Below, piece after piece: positions 1 to 8,898 of a stretch of DNA of 64,000 nucleotides (positions within the stretch are counted from its first letter, which is position 1; each line of letters opens with the position of its first letter). The notes under the pieces are model-generated. The model was given only the letters and a program-made list of their open reading frames with translations. It did no database searches and was not told the origin of the DNA. A program made the position numbers and the translations under genes. This DNA comes from Streptosporangium becharense (GTDB taxonomy: Bacteria; Actinomycetota; Actinomycetes; Streptosporangiales; Streptosporangiaceae): assembly GCF_014204985.1 (NCBI RefSeq), contig NZ_JACHMP010000001.1, forward strand, positions 5,270,001 through 5,334,000, given 5' to 3'.

Positions 1-1
1 G

Positions 2-1087
2 CGCGTGGTGGACGCCCGGCACGCGGCCCTGTACGTGCCCGTCAGGGCCGGCGTCTGGGCGGGTAGCAGGCTCGTCCCGGAGAGCGGCGCGGCCTGGGCG
101 GGCGGCGAGGACGCGTTCGGCCGCGCGCGCGAGGCGCTGGGCGGCCACGGGCTCGCCGTCGACGCCTGGGTCGTGCTGACGCACAGCACGATCCTCGGCG
201 AGCGCCATCCCGAGCTCACCGTGCGCAACGCCTTCGGCGACCGCTACCCCTACGCCCTGTGCCCGTCCGATCCGGACGTCCGCGGCTACTGCGGACTGGT
301 CGTGGCGGAGGTGCTGGCGCAGGGTGCCCCCGACGGGCTCGTGGTCGAGGCGTGCGGCCCGCTCGGGATCGGGCACCAGGGCCACCACGAGAAGACGGCG
401 GGCGCCGACTGGACCGGTACGGACGAGGCGCTGCTGTCGATCTGCCTGTGCCGCGCGTGCCGGCGTTCCCTGACCGCGGAGGGGGTGGAGCCCGACCGGC
501 TCGGCGCGGTGGTGCGCGCAGCCGTCGGCGCCGGGCACGGCTCCGTCGCCGAGGCGCTCGGCCCCCTGGCCGAGCCGGTCCTGCGGGTCCGGCGGGCCGC
601 GACGGGATCGCTGCGGGAGGAGGTGATCCGGCTGGTCCGGCGGGCCGGGGTCGCCCGGCTCGTCTTCCACGCCTCCGCCGACCCGTGGGCCACCGCGCCC
701 GGCGCGGTGGTCCTCGACGCCGGGAGGCGGATCGACACCTACGTGGCCGGCTGCTGGGGAACCGCTGAGACCGGAGCCGCCACCCTGGCCGCCATGCGCG
801 AGACCATGCGCGAGGCCATGCGCGAGGCCGTGCCGGCGACCGTGCCGGAGGCCGGGCGGGCGGCTGCCCCGGGGGGTGGACGTGAGGCCGCGGGGCCCGG
901 TCCGCGCCTGGGTGCGTACGTCACCATCCTGCCGCCGCACCCGCCCGACGCCGCGGCGTTCGCCCGCGACTGGGGCCGTCTGCTGTCCGCCGGGGCGGAC
1001 GAGCTTCACCTCTATCACGCGGGGTTCGCCTCCACCTCCCGACTGACCGCCGCCGCCGGCGCGCTGGCCGCGCTCCGCGCCGGATGA
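2..1087 (+). CDS. Uncharacterised alanine-rich protein, possibly TIM-barrel enzyme; 5' end outside window
   Basis: The frame is open from the left edge of the window, so the true start is probably upstream; the first in-window candidate is a GTG at 5. About 360 residues are visible. I do not recognise a named family. The order of conserved-looking pieces (an aromatic/acidic VVEACGPLGIGH stretch near residue 113, a CLCRACRRS segment near 148, and a C-terminal ADELHLYHAGF strand-loop) looks like a barrel enzyme acting on sugars or small polar substrates. No signal peptide or membrane segment is visible, so it is probably cytosolic. Residues about 262-300 are a low-complexity insert (repeated MREAMREA and Gly/Pro runs). 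It shares its direction with the next gene, about 140 bp downstream, and they may work together. Confidence 0.6.
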   Translation, partial: RVVDARHAALYVPVRAGVWAGSRLVPESGAAWAGGEDAFGRAREALGGHGLAVDAWVVLTHSTILGERHPELTVRNAFGDRYPYALCPSDPDVRGYCGLVVAEVLAQGAPDGLVVEACGPLGIGHQGHHEKTAGADWTGTDEALLSICLCRACRRSLTAEGVEPDRLGAVVRAAVGAGHGSVAEALGPLAEPVLRVRRAATGSLREEVIRLVRRAGVARLVFHASADPWATAPGAVVLDAGRRIDTYVAGCWGTAETGAATLAAMRETMREAMREAVPATVPEAGRAAAPGGGREAAGPGPRLGAYVTILPPHPPDAAAFARDWGRLLSAGADELHLYHAGFASTSRLTAAAGALAALRAG

Positions 1088-1229
1088 GCGCCAGGCGGGC
1101 CCACCCCCACCCGGCTCCAGGCGGGGCCGTACGGCTCAATGTGGCCGCATCCGGCTCCGTGCGGCCCCGCACGCGGCGGTTCCGCGGCGGACCCGGCGGC
1201 CGGCTCCCACGACGACCCTGGAAGGAACC

Positions 1230-2435
1230 ATGACGCGTTCGCAGCCCCTTGAGGCGTGCCTGTGGATCACCCCCAAGATCTTCGACGACCTCACCGACCC
1301 CGTCCCCGGGATCGAGGCGTTCTTCGACCACCATGCCGCCTGGACCGACGGCCGTCCGGTGACCGTCGTCTTCTGCGCCTCCAACGGCGACCATGTGCTC
1401 AACTACAGCGGCGACCGTTCGGCTCGTTTCGACTGGGCCCGCTACAACTGTTTCGCGCCAGGTGAGGGCGGGCCGGCGGCGCCAGCCCGCGCGCACAACC
1501 TCGACTGGCTGGTCCGGGTGCGCGAGGGCGGGGAGCGCTCGTCCAACCCGTACTCGGCCGGGCCGATGTTCACCCTGTCGGAGCAGCCGATGGACTATCA
1601 CGTCCTGGCGGGCGTCTACACGGCGATCCGCCGGGTCGCCGCCCGGCGGGGGCTGGAGGTGCGACTGCTGGAGTACCTGGAGCCGGGGCCGGAGTTCTGC
1701 CGCAGCGAGTGGAAGACGCTGCGCCACCCCGAGGTCTCCGCGGCCGCCGCCGACGCCGGCGGGCACGTGGTGCCCGGTGTCGTCGACGTGACCCTCCCGC
1801 TCGCCGCCGACCCCCGCGCCTACGCGGCCTATCCGCAGGGCTTCGCCGCGGGGCTGGCGGCCGGGGACTTCGTGGCCGCCCAGACGGCCGCGTTCGTCGC
1901 GGACTTCGACCTCGACGGCATCCTGCTCGGCAACCAGTTCGGCCTGGTCGGTTTCTGGAACCCGCGCAACGCCCCCGAGCCCACGGCCGGGCGCCGCGCC
2001 GGGATCGAGCGGTTCTTCACCCGCCTGCGCGCGGCCATGGGGGACCGCCTCGTCTACTGGATGGACACCTACTGGCGGGCCGACGTCGAGCGGGAGGCCT
2101 GGGGCATGTCGGACGCCTGCTACGCCACGCTCGACGCGATCCTCGTCTCCACCTTCGCCGTGCTCGTCGAGCGCACCGAGATCGTGCCCAACGTGCGCAG
2201 CAAGGCGGCGCTGGACGGGCCGCGCGTGCTGTTCGGACTGGACTTCGTCGACCCCTGGTACTGGTACCGCACCCACCTGGACGACCGCCGCACCTACCTG
2301 TTCCAGCGCGAGACGCTCGCCGCCGAGGCCGCATACGTCGACGGTGTCTCCTTCTTCGCCAACGACACCTTCGGTCACTTCGTCCCGCAGGCTCCGCTGG
2401 CCGAGACCCTCGCCGTGGTGCGGGCGGCCGACTGA
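1230..2435 (+). CDS. Uncharacterised cytosolic enzyme, barrel-like
   Basis: This is a 401-residue protein starting at an ATG preceded by a GAAGGAAC Shine-Dalgarno-like stretch. There is no signal peptide or membrane segment. It is rich in Trp, Tyr and acidic residues arranged as in glycoside-hydrolase-like barrels: DFDLDGILLGNQFG near residue 225, YWMDTYWR near 275 and FGLDFVDPWYWYRTHLD near 335. I cannot assign a family or a catalytic residue. The preceding gene has a similar feel, and both may belong to a sugar or aminosugar catabolic locus that continues left of the window; that link is inference. A large antisense frame covers the same DNA and is a GC-bias artefact. Confidence 0.6.
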   Translation: MTRSQPLEACLWITPKIFDDLTDPVPGIEAFFDHHAAWTDGRPVTVVFCASNGDHVLNYSGDRSARFDWARYNCFAPGEGGPAAPARAHNLDWLVRVREGGERSSNPYSAGPMFTLSEQPMDYHVLAGVYTAIRRVAARRGLEVRLLEYLEPGPEFCRSEWKTLRHPEVSAAAADAGGHVVPGVVDVTLPLAADPRAYAAYPQGFAAGLAAGDFVAAQTAAFVADFDLDGILLGNQFGLVGFWNPRNAPEPTAGRRAGIERFFTRLRAAMGDRLVYWMDTYWRADVEREAWGMSDACYATLDAILVSTFAVLVERTEIVPNVRSKAALDGPRVLFGLDFVDPWYWYRTHLDDRRTYLFQRETLAAEAAYVDGVSFFANDTFGHFVPQAPLAETLAVVRAAD

Positions 2436-2660
2436 CGCCGGGACCGGCCCGGCACCGGACCGGAGGCCCGCGGGGGCACCGGGCCGGTGCCGGGCCGGGC
2501 GGATGCACCACGGCATGTCCCTTGCGTTGGGGAAAAGCCTATTTCTTCGCCGGTCACGTGCGGCGAGAAATGCAAAAATGGCGAGAGTCGTCGTTGACTC
2601 TGCTCCGATCACCGCGCAGATTTCCCCCATCCCCGTTTCCACGGGATGGTCGGAGGTCTT

Positions 2661-5600
2661 ATGAAAATCGCGGGACTTTCCATTCTCGCCACCGGATCCC
2701 TCCTGTTGTCCATGGTGGTGGGCTCACCCGCCGTGGCGACGCCGAGCCCACCGGCCGGCGAAGAGGGAATACACGTATACACCGGAGAAATAACACCCGA
2801 ACAACTCGGCATATTGCTGAAATCCGGCGTCGACCGGGAAGAACTGCGGATCACCAGGTCCGCCGACGGTAAGAAAGTCGCCGTCCAGGCGATTCTCGGC
2901 GCCGTCCAGGCGGAACAGCTCCGCGGCGACGGTCTCGACCTGCGGGCACAACAGCCCGCGGCCGACCGGAGGGCCGCCAAGGGCGACGGCGTCTTCAAGC
3001 CGTACGGCGGCGCCGGGGGCATCCGCGAGCAGATCGTCGCCGCCGCGAACGCCAGGCCCGGCATCGCGAAGGTCGTCGACTTCGGCACCACGCTCAAGGG
3101 ACAGCCCCTCACCGCGATCAAGGTCACCAAGAACGCGCGGCAGCTCAGGGACGGCACCCGCAAGGCCGTGCTCTACGCCTCCGCCCAGCACGCCCGCGAG
3201 TGGATCACCCCGGAGATGACCCGCAGGCTCCTGCTCCACTTCCTCAACGGCTACGGCACCGACCCCGAGCTCACCAGGCTGGTCGACACCACCGAGCTGT
3301 GGTTCGTCCCGGTGGCCAACCCCGACGGCTACGACCACACCTTCACCGAGGGCAACCGGCTCTGGCGCAAGAACCTGCGCGACAACGACGGTGACGGGCG
3401 GCTCACCACGGCCGACGGCGTCGACCTCAACCGCAACTTCGCCTACAAGTGGGGCTACGACAACGAGGGTTCCTCCGCCAACCCGGCCAGCCAGACCTAC
3501 CGCGGCGCGCGTCCGCAGTCGGAGCCGGAGACCCGGGCCATGGACGACCTCACCAAGAGGGTCCGCTTCACCTACATGCTCAACTACCACTCGGCCGCCC
3601 AGCTGCTGCTGTACGGGATCGGCTGGCAGCAGGCCACCCCCTCGCCCGACGACCTGATCTTCGAGGCGCTGCTCGGGGACGACGCGAAACCCGCCGTCCC
3701 CGGGTACGACCCCGACCTCGGCGCCGAGCTCTACACCACCAACGGTGAGACCGACGGCCACATGACCAACAGGCGGCACATCCTGGCGGTCACGCCGGAG
3801 ATGAGCACCTGTGAGGTCGCGGTGGAGAGCGTCCCGGACGACGAGTGGACGCTCGCCGACTGCGAGGGCGGCCTCGGCTTCACCTTCCCCGACAGCGAGG
3901 CGCTGGTCCAGGCGGAGTTCGCCAAGAACATCCCGCTCGCGGTCGCCACCGCCGCGTCGGTGAAGACCCCCGACCGGCCGGTCTCCCCGGTCGGCGGCAC
4001 CGTCCCCGACTTCGACCCCGACACCTTCTCCGTCTCGTACGGCGACCCGCAGCCGGTCGCCGTGGTCGCCCGGCGCTCCCTGTCGGCCAAGCGGATGCGT
4101 TTCCGCGTCAACGGCGGCCCCGTGCGGACCCGCGCGCTCACCGAGTGGAACGGTGGCGAGAGGTACGGCGACGAGAACGACGAGTACTTCGCCGAGTACC
4201 GCGCCAGGGTCGAAGGCGCCGAGCCGGGCGACGAGGTCGAGGTGTGGTTCACCGGTCGCAGGGCCGGCACCGGCACCGTGGAGAGCGAGCGCTTCACGTA
4301 CAAGCTGGAGAAGAAGTCCAAGGCCGGGGTGCTCGTCCTGGCCAACGAGGACTACACCGGCCTCAACCCCGACTACCCGCCGTCGGTGACCGCGCCGAAG
4401 TACGCCGCGCAGTACGCGCAGGCGCTGGAGAGCGCCGGCTACGCCTCCGAGACATGGGACGTCGACGCCCAGGGCGTGCCGCACCACCTCGGGGTGCTCA
4501 GCCACTTCAAGGCGGTGGCGTGGTACCTCGGTGACGACCGGCTGGCGATGGACACCCAGGACGTGGCAACCCAGACCCCGCTCGGCCCGCTGCCCGACCT
4601 GGACGTCAGACGCTCGCAGCAGGACCTGACCATCTCGGTCCGCGACTACCTGAACGAGGGCGGCAAGCTGCTGCACACCGGCGAGACCGCCGGATACTTC
4701 GGCCTGCTCGGCGACACGCTGGGCGGCGTCTACTACGGTCTGGACGGTGCCCCGGACGCCGACTGCGTCATCACCACCTCGGCCGGCTTCTACGAGGAGT
4801 GCCTGATCCTGGCCGACGACTTCGCCCAGTACTACCTGGGCGTCGACGGCCGCAGCCCGCGCAACGGGCCGACCGGGTTCACCGGCACCGGAGACGTGCT
4901 GAAGGGCACCGGCGGCACCTTCGGCGGCCCCGCGGTCGCCGACAACCCGCTGAACGAGGCGGGCAGCCTGCAGGTGACGAGCGACACCCTGCCGCCGGAC
5001 AGGTTCCCGCAGTTCAGGAGCGAGGCGTCGGCCGAGTACATCGGGGCGACCGGGCCATTCGACCCCGTCGAGGGCGAATGGCACATGGCCGGCGAGCACA
5101 CCGACGACGCCTACATGCGGCTGACGCGGACGATCGACCTGACGTCGGTCACCGCGGGGCAGCAGCCCAAGCTCGGGTTCCAGCTCTCCTTCGACACCGA
5201 GCAGGGGTACGACCACGTCATCGTCGAGGCGCACACGACCGGGCAGGACGACTGGACAACGCTGCCCGACCTGAACGGCCGGACCTCCACCGCGGTCCCG
5301 GCCGACTGCGCGGCCGGCTACCTGCTGCGGGGGCACCCGTGGCTGCTGCGCTACCTGACGCCGGGCACCCCGTGCACGGCGACCGGGACCAGCGGCTCGT
5401 GGAACGCCTTCACCGGCGACTCGGGCGGCTGGCGGCAGGTGGCCTTCGACCTGTCCGCGTACGCGGGCCGGCAGGTCGAGGTGTCGGTGAGCTACGTGAC
5501 CGACCCGGCCACCGGCGGTGCCGGTGTGTTCGTGGACGACACCAGGGTCACCACCACCGGCGGCGAACCGGTCGCCGAGGGCTTCGAGTCCGGCCTCGGC

Positions 5601-5792
5601 GCCTGGTCGGTGCCCGGGCCGCCGCAGGGCAGCCCGGCGGGTTCCGGTGACTTCACCCGGGCACGGGCCGACAAGACGGCGGCCGTCTCGACGAAGGACA
5701 GCGTGTTCCTCGGCTTCGGCCTGGAGCAGGTGGCGGACCCGGCGGAGCGGGCCGCGACCATCAAGAAGATCATGAAGCACCTGATCGGCTGA
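2661..5792 (+). CDS. Secreted zinc carboxypeptidase (peptidase family M14)
   Basis: The start is the ATG at 2661, which sits 5 nt behind GGAGG and begins a clear signal peptide (MKIAGLSILATGSLLLSMVV). The mature protein has a short propeptide-like region and then the M14 catalytic domain. Zinc ligands are visible as HAREW (His177, Glu180) and NYHSA (His310). The substrate-side VDLNRNF motif is near residue 256 and the general-base Glu lies in VTPEMS (about Glu380). Residues beyond about 430 form a large extension typical of actinomycete and Bacillus M14 proteins. It contains a beta-rich segment and a region with repeated Gly/Asp strands like those in immune-inhibitor-A-type extracellular proteases. 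At 1043 residues it is far longer than a minimal carboxypeptidase. Role: extracellular removal of C-terminal residues from peptides. It appears to be a single-gene unit. Confidence 0.9.
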   Translation: MKIAGLSILATGSLLLSMVVGSPAVATPSPPAGEEGIHVYTGEITPEQLGILLKSGVDREELRITRSADGKKVAVQAILGAVQAEQLRGDGLDLRAQQPAADRRAAKGDGVFKPYGGAGGIREQIVAAANARPGIAKVVDFGTTLKGQPLTAIKVTKNARQLRDGTRKAVLYASAQHAREWITPEMTRRLLLHFLNGYGTDPELTRLVDTTELWFVPVANPDGYDHTFTEGNRLWRKNLRDNDGDGRLTTADGVDLNRNFAYKWGYDNEGSSANPASQTYRGARPQSEPETRAMDDLTKRVRFTYMLNYHSAAQLLLYGIGWQQATPSPDDLIFEALLGDDAKPAVPGYDPDLGAELYTTNGETDGHMTNRRHILAVTPEMSTCEVAVESVPDDEWTLADCEGGLGFTFPDSEALVQAEFAKNIPLAVATAASVKTPDRPVSPVGGTVPDFDPDTFSVSYGDPQPVAVVARRSLSAKRMRFRVNGGPVRTRALTEWNGGERYGDENDEYFAEYRARVEGAEPGDEVEVWFTGRRAGTGTVESERFTYKLEKKSKAGVLVLANEDYTGLNPDYPPSVTAPKYAAQYAQALESAGYASETWDVDAQGVPHHLGVLSHFKAVAWYLGDDRLAMDTQDVATQTPLGPLPDLDVRRSQQDLTISVRDYLNEGGKLLHTGETAGYFGLLGDTLGGVYYGLDGAPDADCVITTSAGFYEECLILADDFAQYYLGVDGRSPRNGPTGFTGTGDVLKGTGGTFGGPAVADNPLNEAGSLQVTSDTLPPDRFPQFRSEASAEYIGATGPFDPVEGEWHMAGEHTDDAYMRLTRTIDLTSVTAGQQPKLGFQLSFDTEQGYDHVIVEAHTTGQDDWTTLPDLNGRTSTAVPADCAAGYLLRGHPWLLRYLTPGTPCTATGTSGSWNAFTGDSGGWRQVAFDLSAYAGRQVEVSVSYVTDPATGGAGVFVDDTRVTTTGGEPVAEGFESGLGAWSVPGPPQGSPAGSGDFTRARADKTAAVSTKDSVFLGFGLEQVADPAERAATIKKIMKHLIG

Positions 5793-5893
5793 CCCGTACC
5801 GGGTCCGCCCTCGCGAGGCCGGGTGCCGCCCCCGCGGCGCCCGGCCTTCGCGCGCACCCCCTGGGTGCGGGTCGCCCGCCGGTCCGTCCGCGC

Positions 5894-5947
5894 GTCTTCG
5901 GTGTCCTCCGTGTCCTCCGCGTCTTCGGTGTCTTCGGTGTCTTCGGT
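5894..5947. repeat. Six tandem copies of a 9-bp unit (GTCTTCGGT)
   Basis: Copies 1, 4, 5 and 6 are GTCTTCGGT, and copies 2 and 3 differ at two or three positions. The array lies in the 449-bp gap between the carboxypeptidase and the LPMO gene. The rest of that gap is GC-rich DNA without a gene, except for the AT-rich promoter region near 6150. Confidence 0.85.
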
Positions 5948-6157
5948 GTGAGGTGACGATCCCTGAGGCGGCCGAGGGGCAGGTGCGCCTCTACCCCCTT
6001 CCCCGTCCGGCGGACCTGCCCGCTCCACCGGGTCGCGGACGCCCACCGCGAGGTCGAGACCCGGCACGGGCGTGGCAAGGTCGTGCTCACGACCGGGTGA
6101 GGGACCGGGCCGCGATGTGCCGAATCGGGCTGGGGTCTGGTCAAACCGCCTTAATTC

Positions 6158-6177
6158 TTAGTAAGGTTTCTTGTTAA
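6158..6177. promoter_or_regulatory. AT-rich inverted repeat in the LPMO promoter
   Basis: TTAGTAAG-gttt-CTTGTTAA is an imperfect inverted repeat (6 of 8 positions match) in an AT-rich island that is otherwise absent from this region. It lies about 65 bp upstream of the LPMO start. It looks like an operator or promoter element. Which regulator would bind it is not evident from the sequence. Confidence 0.4.
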
Positions 6178-6241
6178 TAACGTGCTATCCGTCGGCCGTT
6201 GGACATGTTCCGCCTCCCTTTCCCCCTAAGGAGGAGTCCAC

Positions 6242-7111
6242 GTGCACAAGCGACACAGGGCGGCCGCCGTCGGCGCCGCCGCGATCACCGCGGGTTCCGT
6301 GCTGGCGCTGCTGCCGTCCGCGCCGGCCGTCGCCCACGGCTCCATGTCGAACCCGCCGAGCCGGGCCTACGTCTGCAAGAGCGAAGGCCCGGAGACCCCG
6401 AAGTCCGCCGCGTGCAAGGCGGCCATCGCGGCGGGCGGCACCCAGGCCTTCTACGACTGGCACGAGGTGTCCCGGCTGGAGGCCGGCGGCAACCACCGTG
6501 CGATCATCCCGGACGGCCAGCTGTGCGGCGCCGGACGGGAGAAGTACCGGGGGCTCAACCTCACCCGGACCGACTGGCCCGCGACCAGGGTCTCCCCCGG
6601 CGCGCTGACGATCACCTACCACGCGACCGCGCCACACGCGAACAGCAACTTCGAGTTCTACATCACCAGGGCGGGCTACGACCCGTCCCAGCCGTTGCGC
6701 TGGTCCGACCTGGAGCACATCAGGACCTTCACCAACCAGAACCCGACCACCTTCACCAACTGGACGATCAACCTCCCGCAGCGCAGCGGACGCCACATCC
6801 TCTACTCCATCTGGCAGCGTGTGGTGGGCAGCACCGAGGCCTTCTACACCTGCTCCGACGTCGACTTCGGCGGCGGCAACAACCCCGGCCCGTCACCGAC
6901 CCCGACCGTGACGCCCACGCAGAACCCCACGCAGAGCCCCACCCCGACCGTGACGCCCACGCAGCCGAGCGGGACCTGGGCGGCCAACACCGCCTACCAG
7001 GTGGGTGCTCTGGTCACCTACGGCGGCGTGACCTACCGGTGCCGGCAGGCGCACACCTCCCTGCCCGGCTGGGAGCCGCCGGCCGTCGCAGCGCTGTGGG
7101 AAGCCGTCTGA
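6242..7111 (+). CDS. Secreted AA10 lytic polysaccharide monooxygenase with C-terminal CBM5/12-like module
   Basis: A GTG start lies just behind AAGGAGGAG. The signal peptide ends at AVA, so His32 (HGSMSNPPSR) becomes residue 1 of the mature enzyme. It would form the copper histidine brace with His132 (TAPHANSNFEFY). This is the arrangement of AA10 chitin/cellulose monooxygenases, copper enzymes that oxidatively cleave crystalline polysaccharide. After the catalytic domain comes a Pro/Thr linker with TPTVTPTQ repeats (about residues 218-240). A roughly 45-residue chitin-binding-type module follows (WAANTAYQVGALVTYGGVTY, then WEPP and LW). The N-terminal sequence type suggests chitin activity, but this cannot be decided by eye. 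The gene stands alone behind an AT-rich inverted repeat. Confidence 0.93.
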   Translation: MHKRHRAAAVGAAAITAGSVLALLPSAPAVAHGSMSNPPSRAYVCKSEGPETPKSAACKAAIAAGGTQAFYDWHEVSRLEAGGNHRAIIPDGQLCGAGREKYRGLNLTRTDWPATRVSPGALTITYHATAPHANSNFEFYITRAGYDPSQPLRWSDLEHIRTFTNQNPTTFTNWTINLPQRSGRHILYSIWQRVVGSTEAFYTCSDVDFGGGNNPGPSPTPTVTPTQNPTQSPTPTVTPTQPSGTWAANTAYQVGALVTYGGVTYRCRQAHTSLPGWEPPAVAALWEAV

Positions 7112-7295
7112 CCCGATGAGTGCCGACCGGGACGGCCCGCGCGGTCCCGGTCCGACGGCTCGCACCGTTCCGGCCGAGGCGGCCCGCCCCACCCCGGCCG
7201 GAACGGCCTGCGTCGTTCCTGTTGAAGGCCCATGCCCTTCCACCCGGAAGAACCCACGTCGTTCCGGGTGGAACGGCCCCGCCCGAGGAGTCACG

Positions 7296-7952
7296 ATGAG
7301 ACGCATGGTTCCGGCGGCGCTCCTGGGCGTCCTGCTGCTCGCGGGCTGCGGTGCCCACAGCATCCACGAGCTGCGCGGTGGCGCCGGTCACGGAGCGCAC
7401 GGCGCCGCCGGTCGGGGGACGTCCGCCGGCACCGGCCACGGGGAACACGGTGGCGTGCCGCCCGGTTCGCCCGTGCGGACCGCCGCGGGGGCGGTGTTCA
7501 ACGCCGCCGATGTGATGTTCCTGCAGATGATGGTGCCCCACAACGGCCAGGGGGTGGAGCTGGTGCGGCTGGCCCGGGAACGGCCGGTCCGCCCCGAGGT
7601 CCGGCGACTGGCCGAGGCGATCGGCGCCACCCAGGAGCATGAGGCCGCCTCGATGGCCGGTCTGCTGCGTACCTGGGGCCGGCCCGCCACGGCCGAGGAT
7701 GACGAGCACGCCGCCCACGGCGGGATGCCGGAGATCAGCGAGGAGGAGATTGCGGCGCTCACCGGGGCGCCGCCGGCCGAATTCGAGAGGAGGTTCCTCA
7801 ACATGCTGATCGCCCAGCAGGACGACGCCGCCCAGATGGCCAGGGCCGCGCTGGCGGGTGGGCTGAACTCGCAGGTCAGGGAGATGGCCGGGAGGGTCGA
7901 CGCCTCGCGTACGGCGCAGATCTCGCAGATGATCGGCCTGCTGGGCCGATAA
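7296..7952 (+). CDS. DUF305-family lipoprotein
   Basis: The chosen start is the ATG at 7296 (MRRMVPAALLGVLLLAGC), which gives a clean lipoprotein signal with lipobox LLAGC and follows CGAGGAG. The frame is open further upstream, but that part is GC-rich repeat-like DNA and not protein-like. The mature part has a His/Gly-rich linker. It then has two similar four-helix halves typical of DUF305 (formerly ferritin-like) proteins: FLQMMVPHNGQGVELV and FLNMLIAQQDDAAQMA, with paired Met/His residues that suggest metal binding, probably copper. It is extracytoplasmic and membrane-anchored. There is no obvious partner; the neighbouring gene encodes another lipoprotein. Confidence 0.88.
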   Translation: MRRMVPAALLGVLLLAGCGAHSIHELRGGAGHGAHGAAGRGTSAGTGHGEHGGVPPGSPVRTAAGAVFNAADVMFLQMMVPHNGQGVELVRLARERPVRPEVRRLAEAIGATQEHEAASMAGLLRTWGRPATAEDDEHAAHGGMPEISEEEIAALTGAPPAEFERRFLNMLIAQQDDAAQMARAALAGGLNSQVREMAGRVDASRTAQISQMIGLLGR

Positions 7953-8019
7953 CGGTTTGTCCACTGACTCCCCCCTGTGAGATATTTCCTACCTGACATA
8001 AGGGAAATAGGGGAGAGTC

Positions 8020-8856
8020 ATGCGTAAGTTCCTCGGGGTCGTCACCGGACTGGTTCTGGCCGGGACCCTCGCCGCGTGCGGCGGCGCGTCGACCGACGCG
8101 ACACAGGCCGGTTCCGCGACCCCGGCGGCCGACGCACCGATCAAGGTCGGGGTCAACCCCGTGCCCCACGGCGAGGTGCTCAAGTACGTCAAGGACAACC
8201 TCGCCGCCAAGGCCGGGCTGAACCTGGAGATCGTCGAGTTCACCGACTACGTCCAGCCCAACACCCAGCTCGACGAGGGAAACCTGGACGCCAACTACTT
8301 CCAGCACATCCCGTACCTGGAGGAGTTCTCCAAGGGCAAGGGCATCACGCTGAGCTGGGTCGCCCCGGTTCACATCGAGCCGCTGGGCCTCTACTCCAAG
8401 AAGATCAAGAGCATCGGCGAGCTCGCCCAGGGTGCCCAGGTGGCCCTGCCCAACGACGCGAGCAACCTCGGCCGCTCGCTCAAGCTCCTGGCCGACAATG
8501 GTGTGATCACCCTCAAAGAGGGCGTCGGCGTCAAGGCGACCGAGCGCGACGTGGCGGGCAACCCCAAGGAGCTGAAGTTCCAGCCGCTGGAGGCGGCCCA
8601 GCTGCCCCGCTCCCTGGAGGACGTCGACGCCGCGGTCATCAACGGCAACTACGCCCTGGAATCGGGGCTCCAGCCCGCGACCGACTCCCTCCTCCTGGAG
8701 AAGGGCGAGAACAACCCGTACGCCAACGGCCTGGTGACGGTGCCCGCCAAGGTCGGCGACCCGCGCGTCAAGAAGCTCGCCGAGGTCCTTCAGGGCCCCG
8801 AGGTCAAGAAGTTCATCGAGGACAAGTACAAGGGTGCGGTGCTGCCCGCCCAGTGA
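8020..8856 (+). CDS. metQ: MetQ/NlpA-type substrate-binding lipoprotein
   Basis: An ATG follows GGGAGAG. The lipoprotein signal has lipobox LAAC (Cys20). The body matches the NlpA family: IKVGVNPVPHGEVL at the start of the mature domain, the DANYFQHIPYLEEF motif near residue 90 and the AAVINGNYAL hinge region near residue 205. The family binds methionine or related amino acids for an ABC importer (MetNIQ). No metN ATPase or metI permease lies next to it, so it is an orphan binding protein in this window. The nearby AT-rich stretch TTTCCTACCTGACATAAGG just upstream is a candidate promoter region. Confidence 0.9.
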   Translation: MRKFLGVVTGLVLAGTLAACGGASTDATQAGSATPAADAPIKVGVNPVPHGEVLKYVKDNLAAKAGLNLEIVEFTDYVQPNTQLDEGNLDANYFQHIPYLEEFSKGKGITLSWVAPVHIEPLGLYSKKIKSIGELAQGAQVALPNDASNLGRSLKLLADNGVITLKEGVGVKATERDVAGNPKELKFQPLEAAQLPRSLEDVDAAVINGNYALESGLQPATDSLLLEKGENNPYANGLVTVPAKVGDPRVKKLAEVLQGPEVKKFIEDKYKGAVLPAQ

Positions 8857-8898
8857 GAGGCCGCCGGGAGGAGGCGCCCGCCGGGTGCTCGTGAGGCG

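Noticed and set aside
921-2642. 573-aa leftward open frame over the second gene
   Set aside because: Antisense to a gene with a good start and normal composition; translation is His/Arg/Gly/Val-rich low complexity typical of the complementary frame of GC-biased codons.
2724-5780. 1018-aa leftward open frame over the M14 carboxypeptidase
   Set aside because: Shadow of a gene with recognisable zinc-site motifs; no domain signal in the antisense translation.
7116-7295. N-terminal extension of the DUF305 lipoprotein
   Set aside because: The extension is GC-rich repeat-like DNA; the internal ATG at 7296 gives a proper lipoprotein signal and has a ribosome-binding site.
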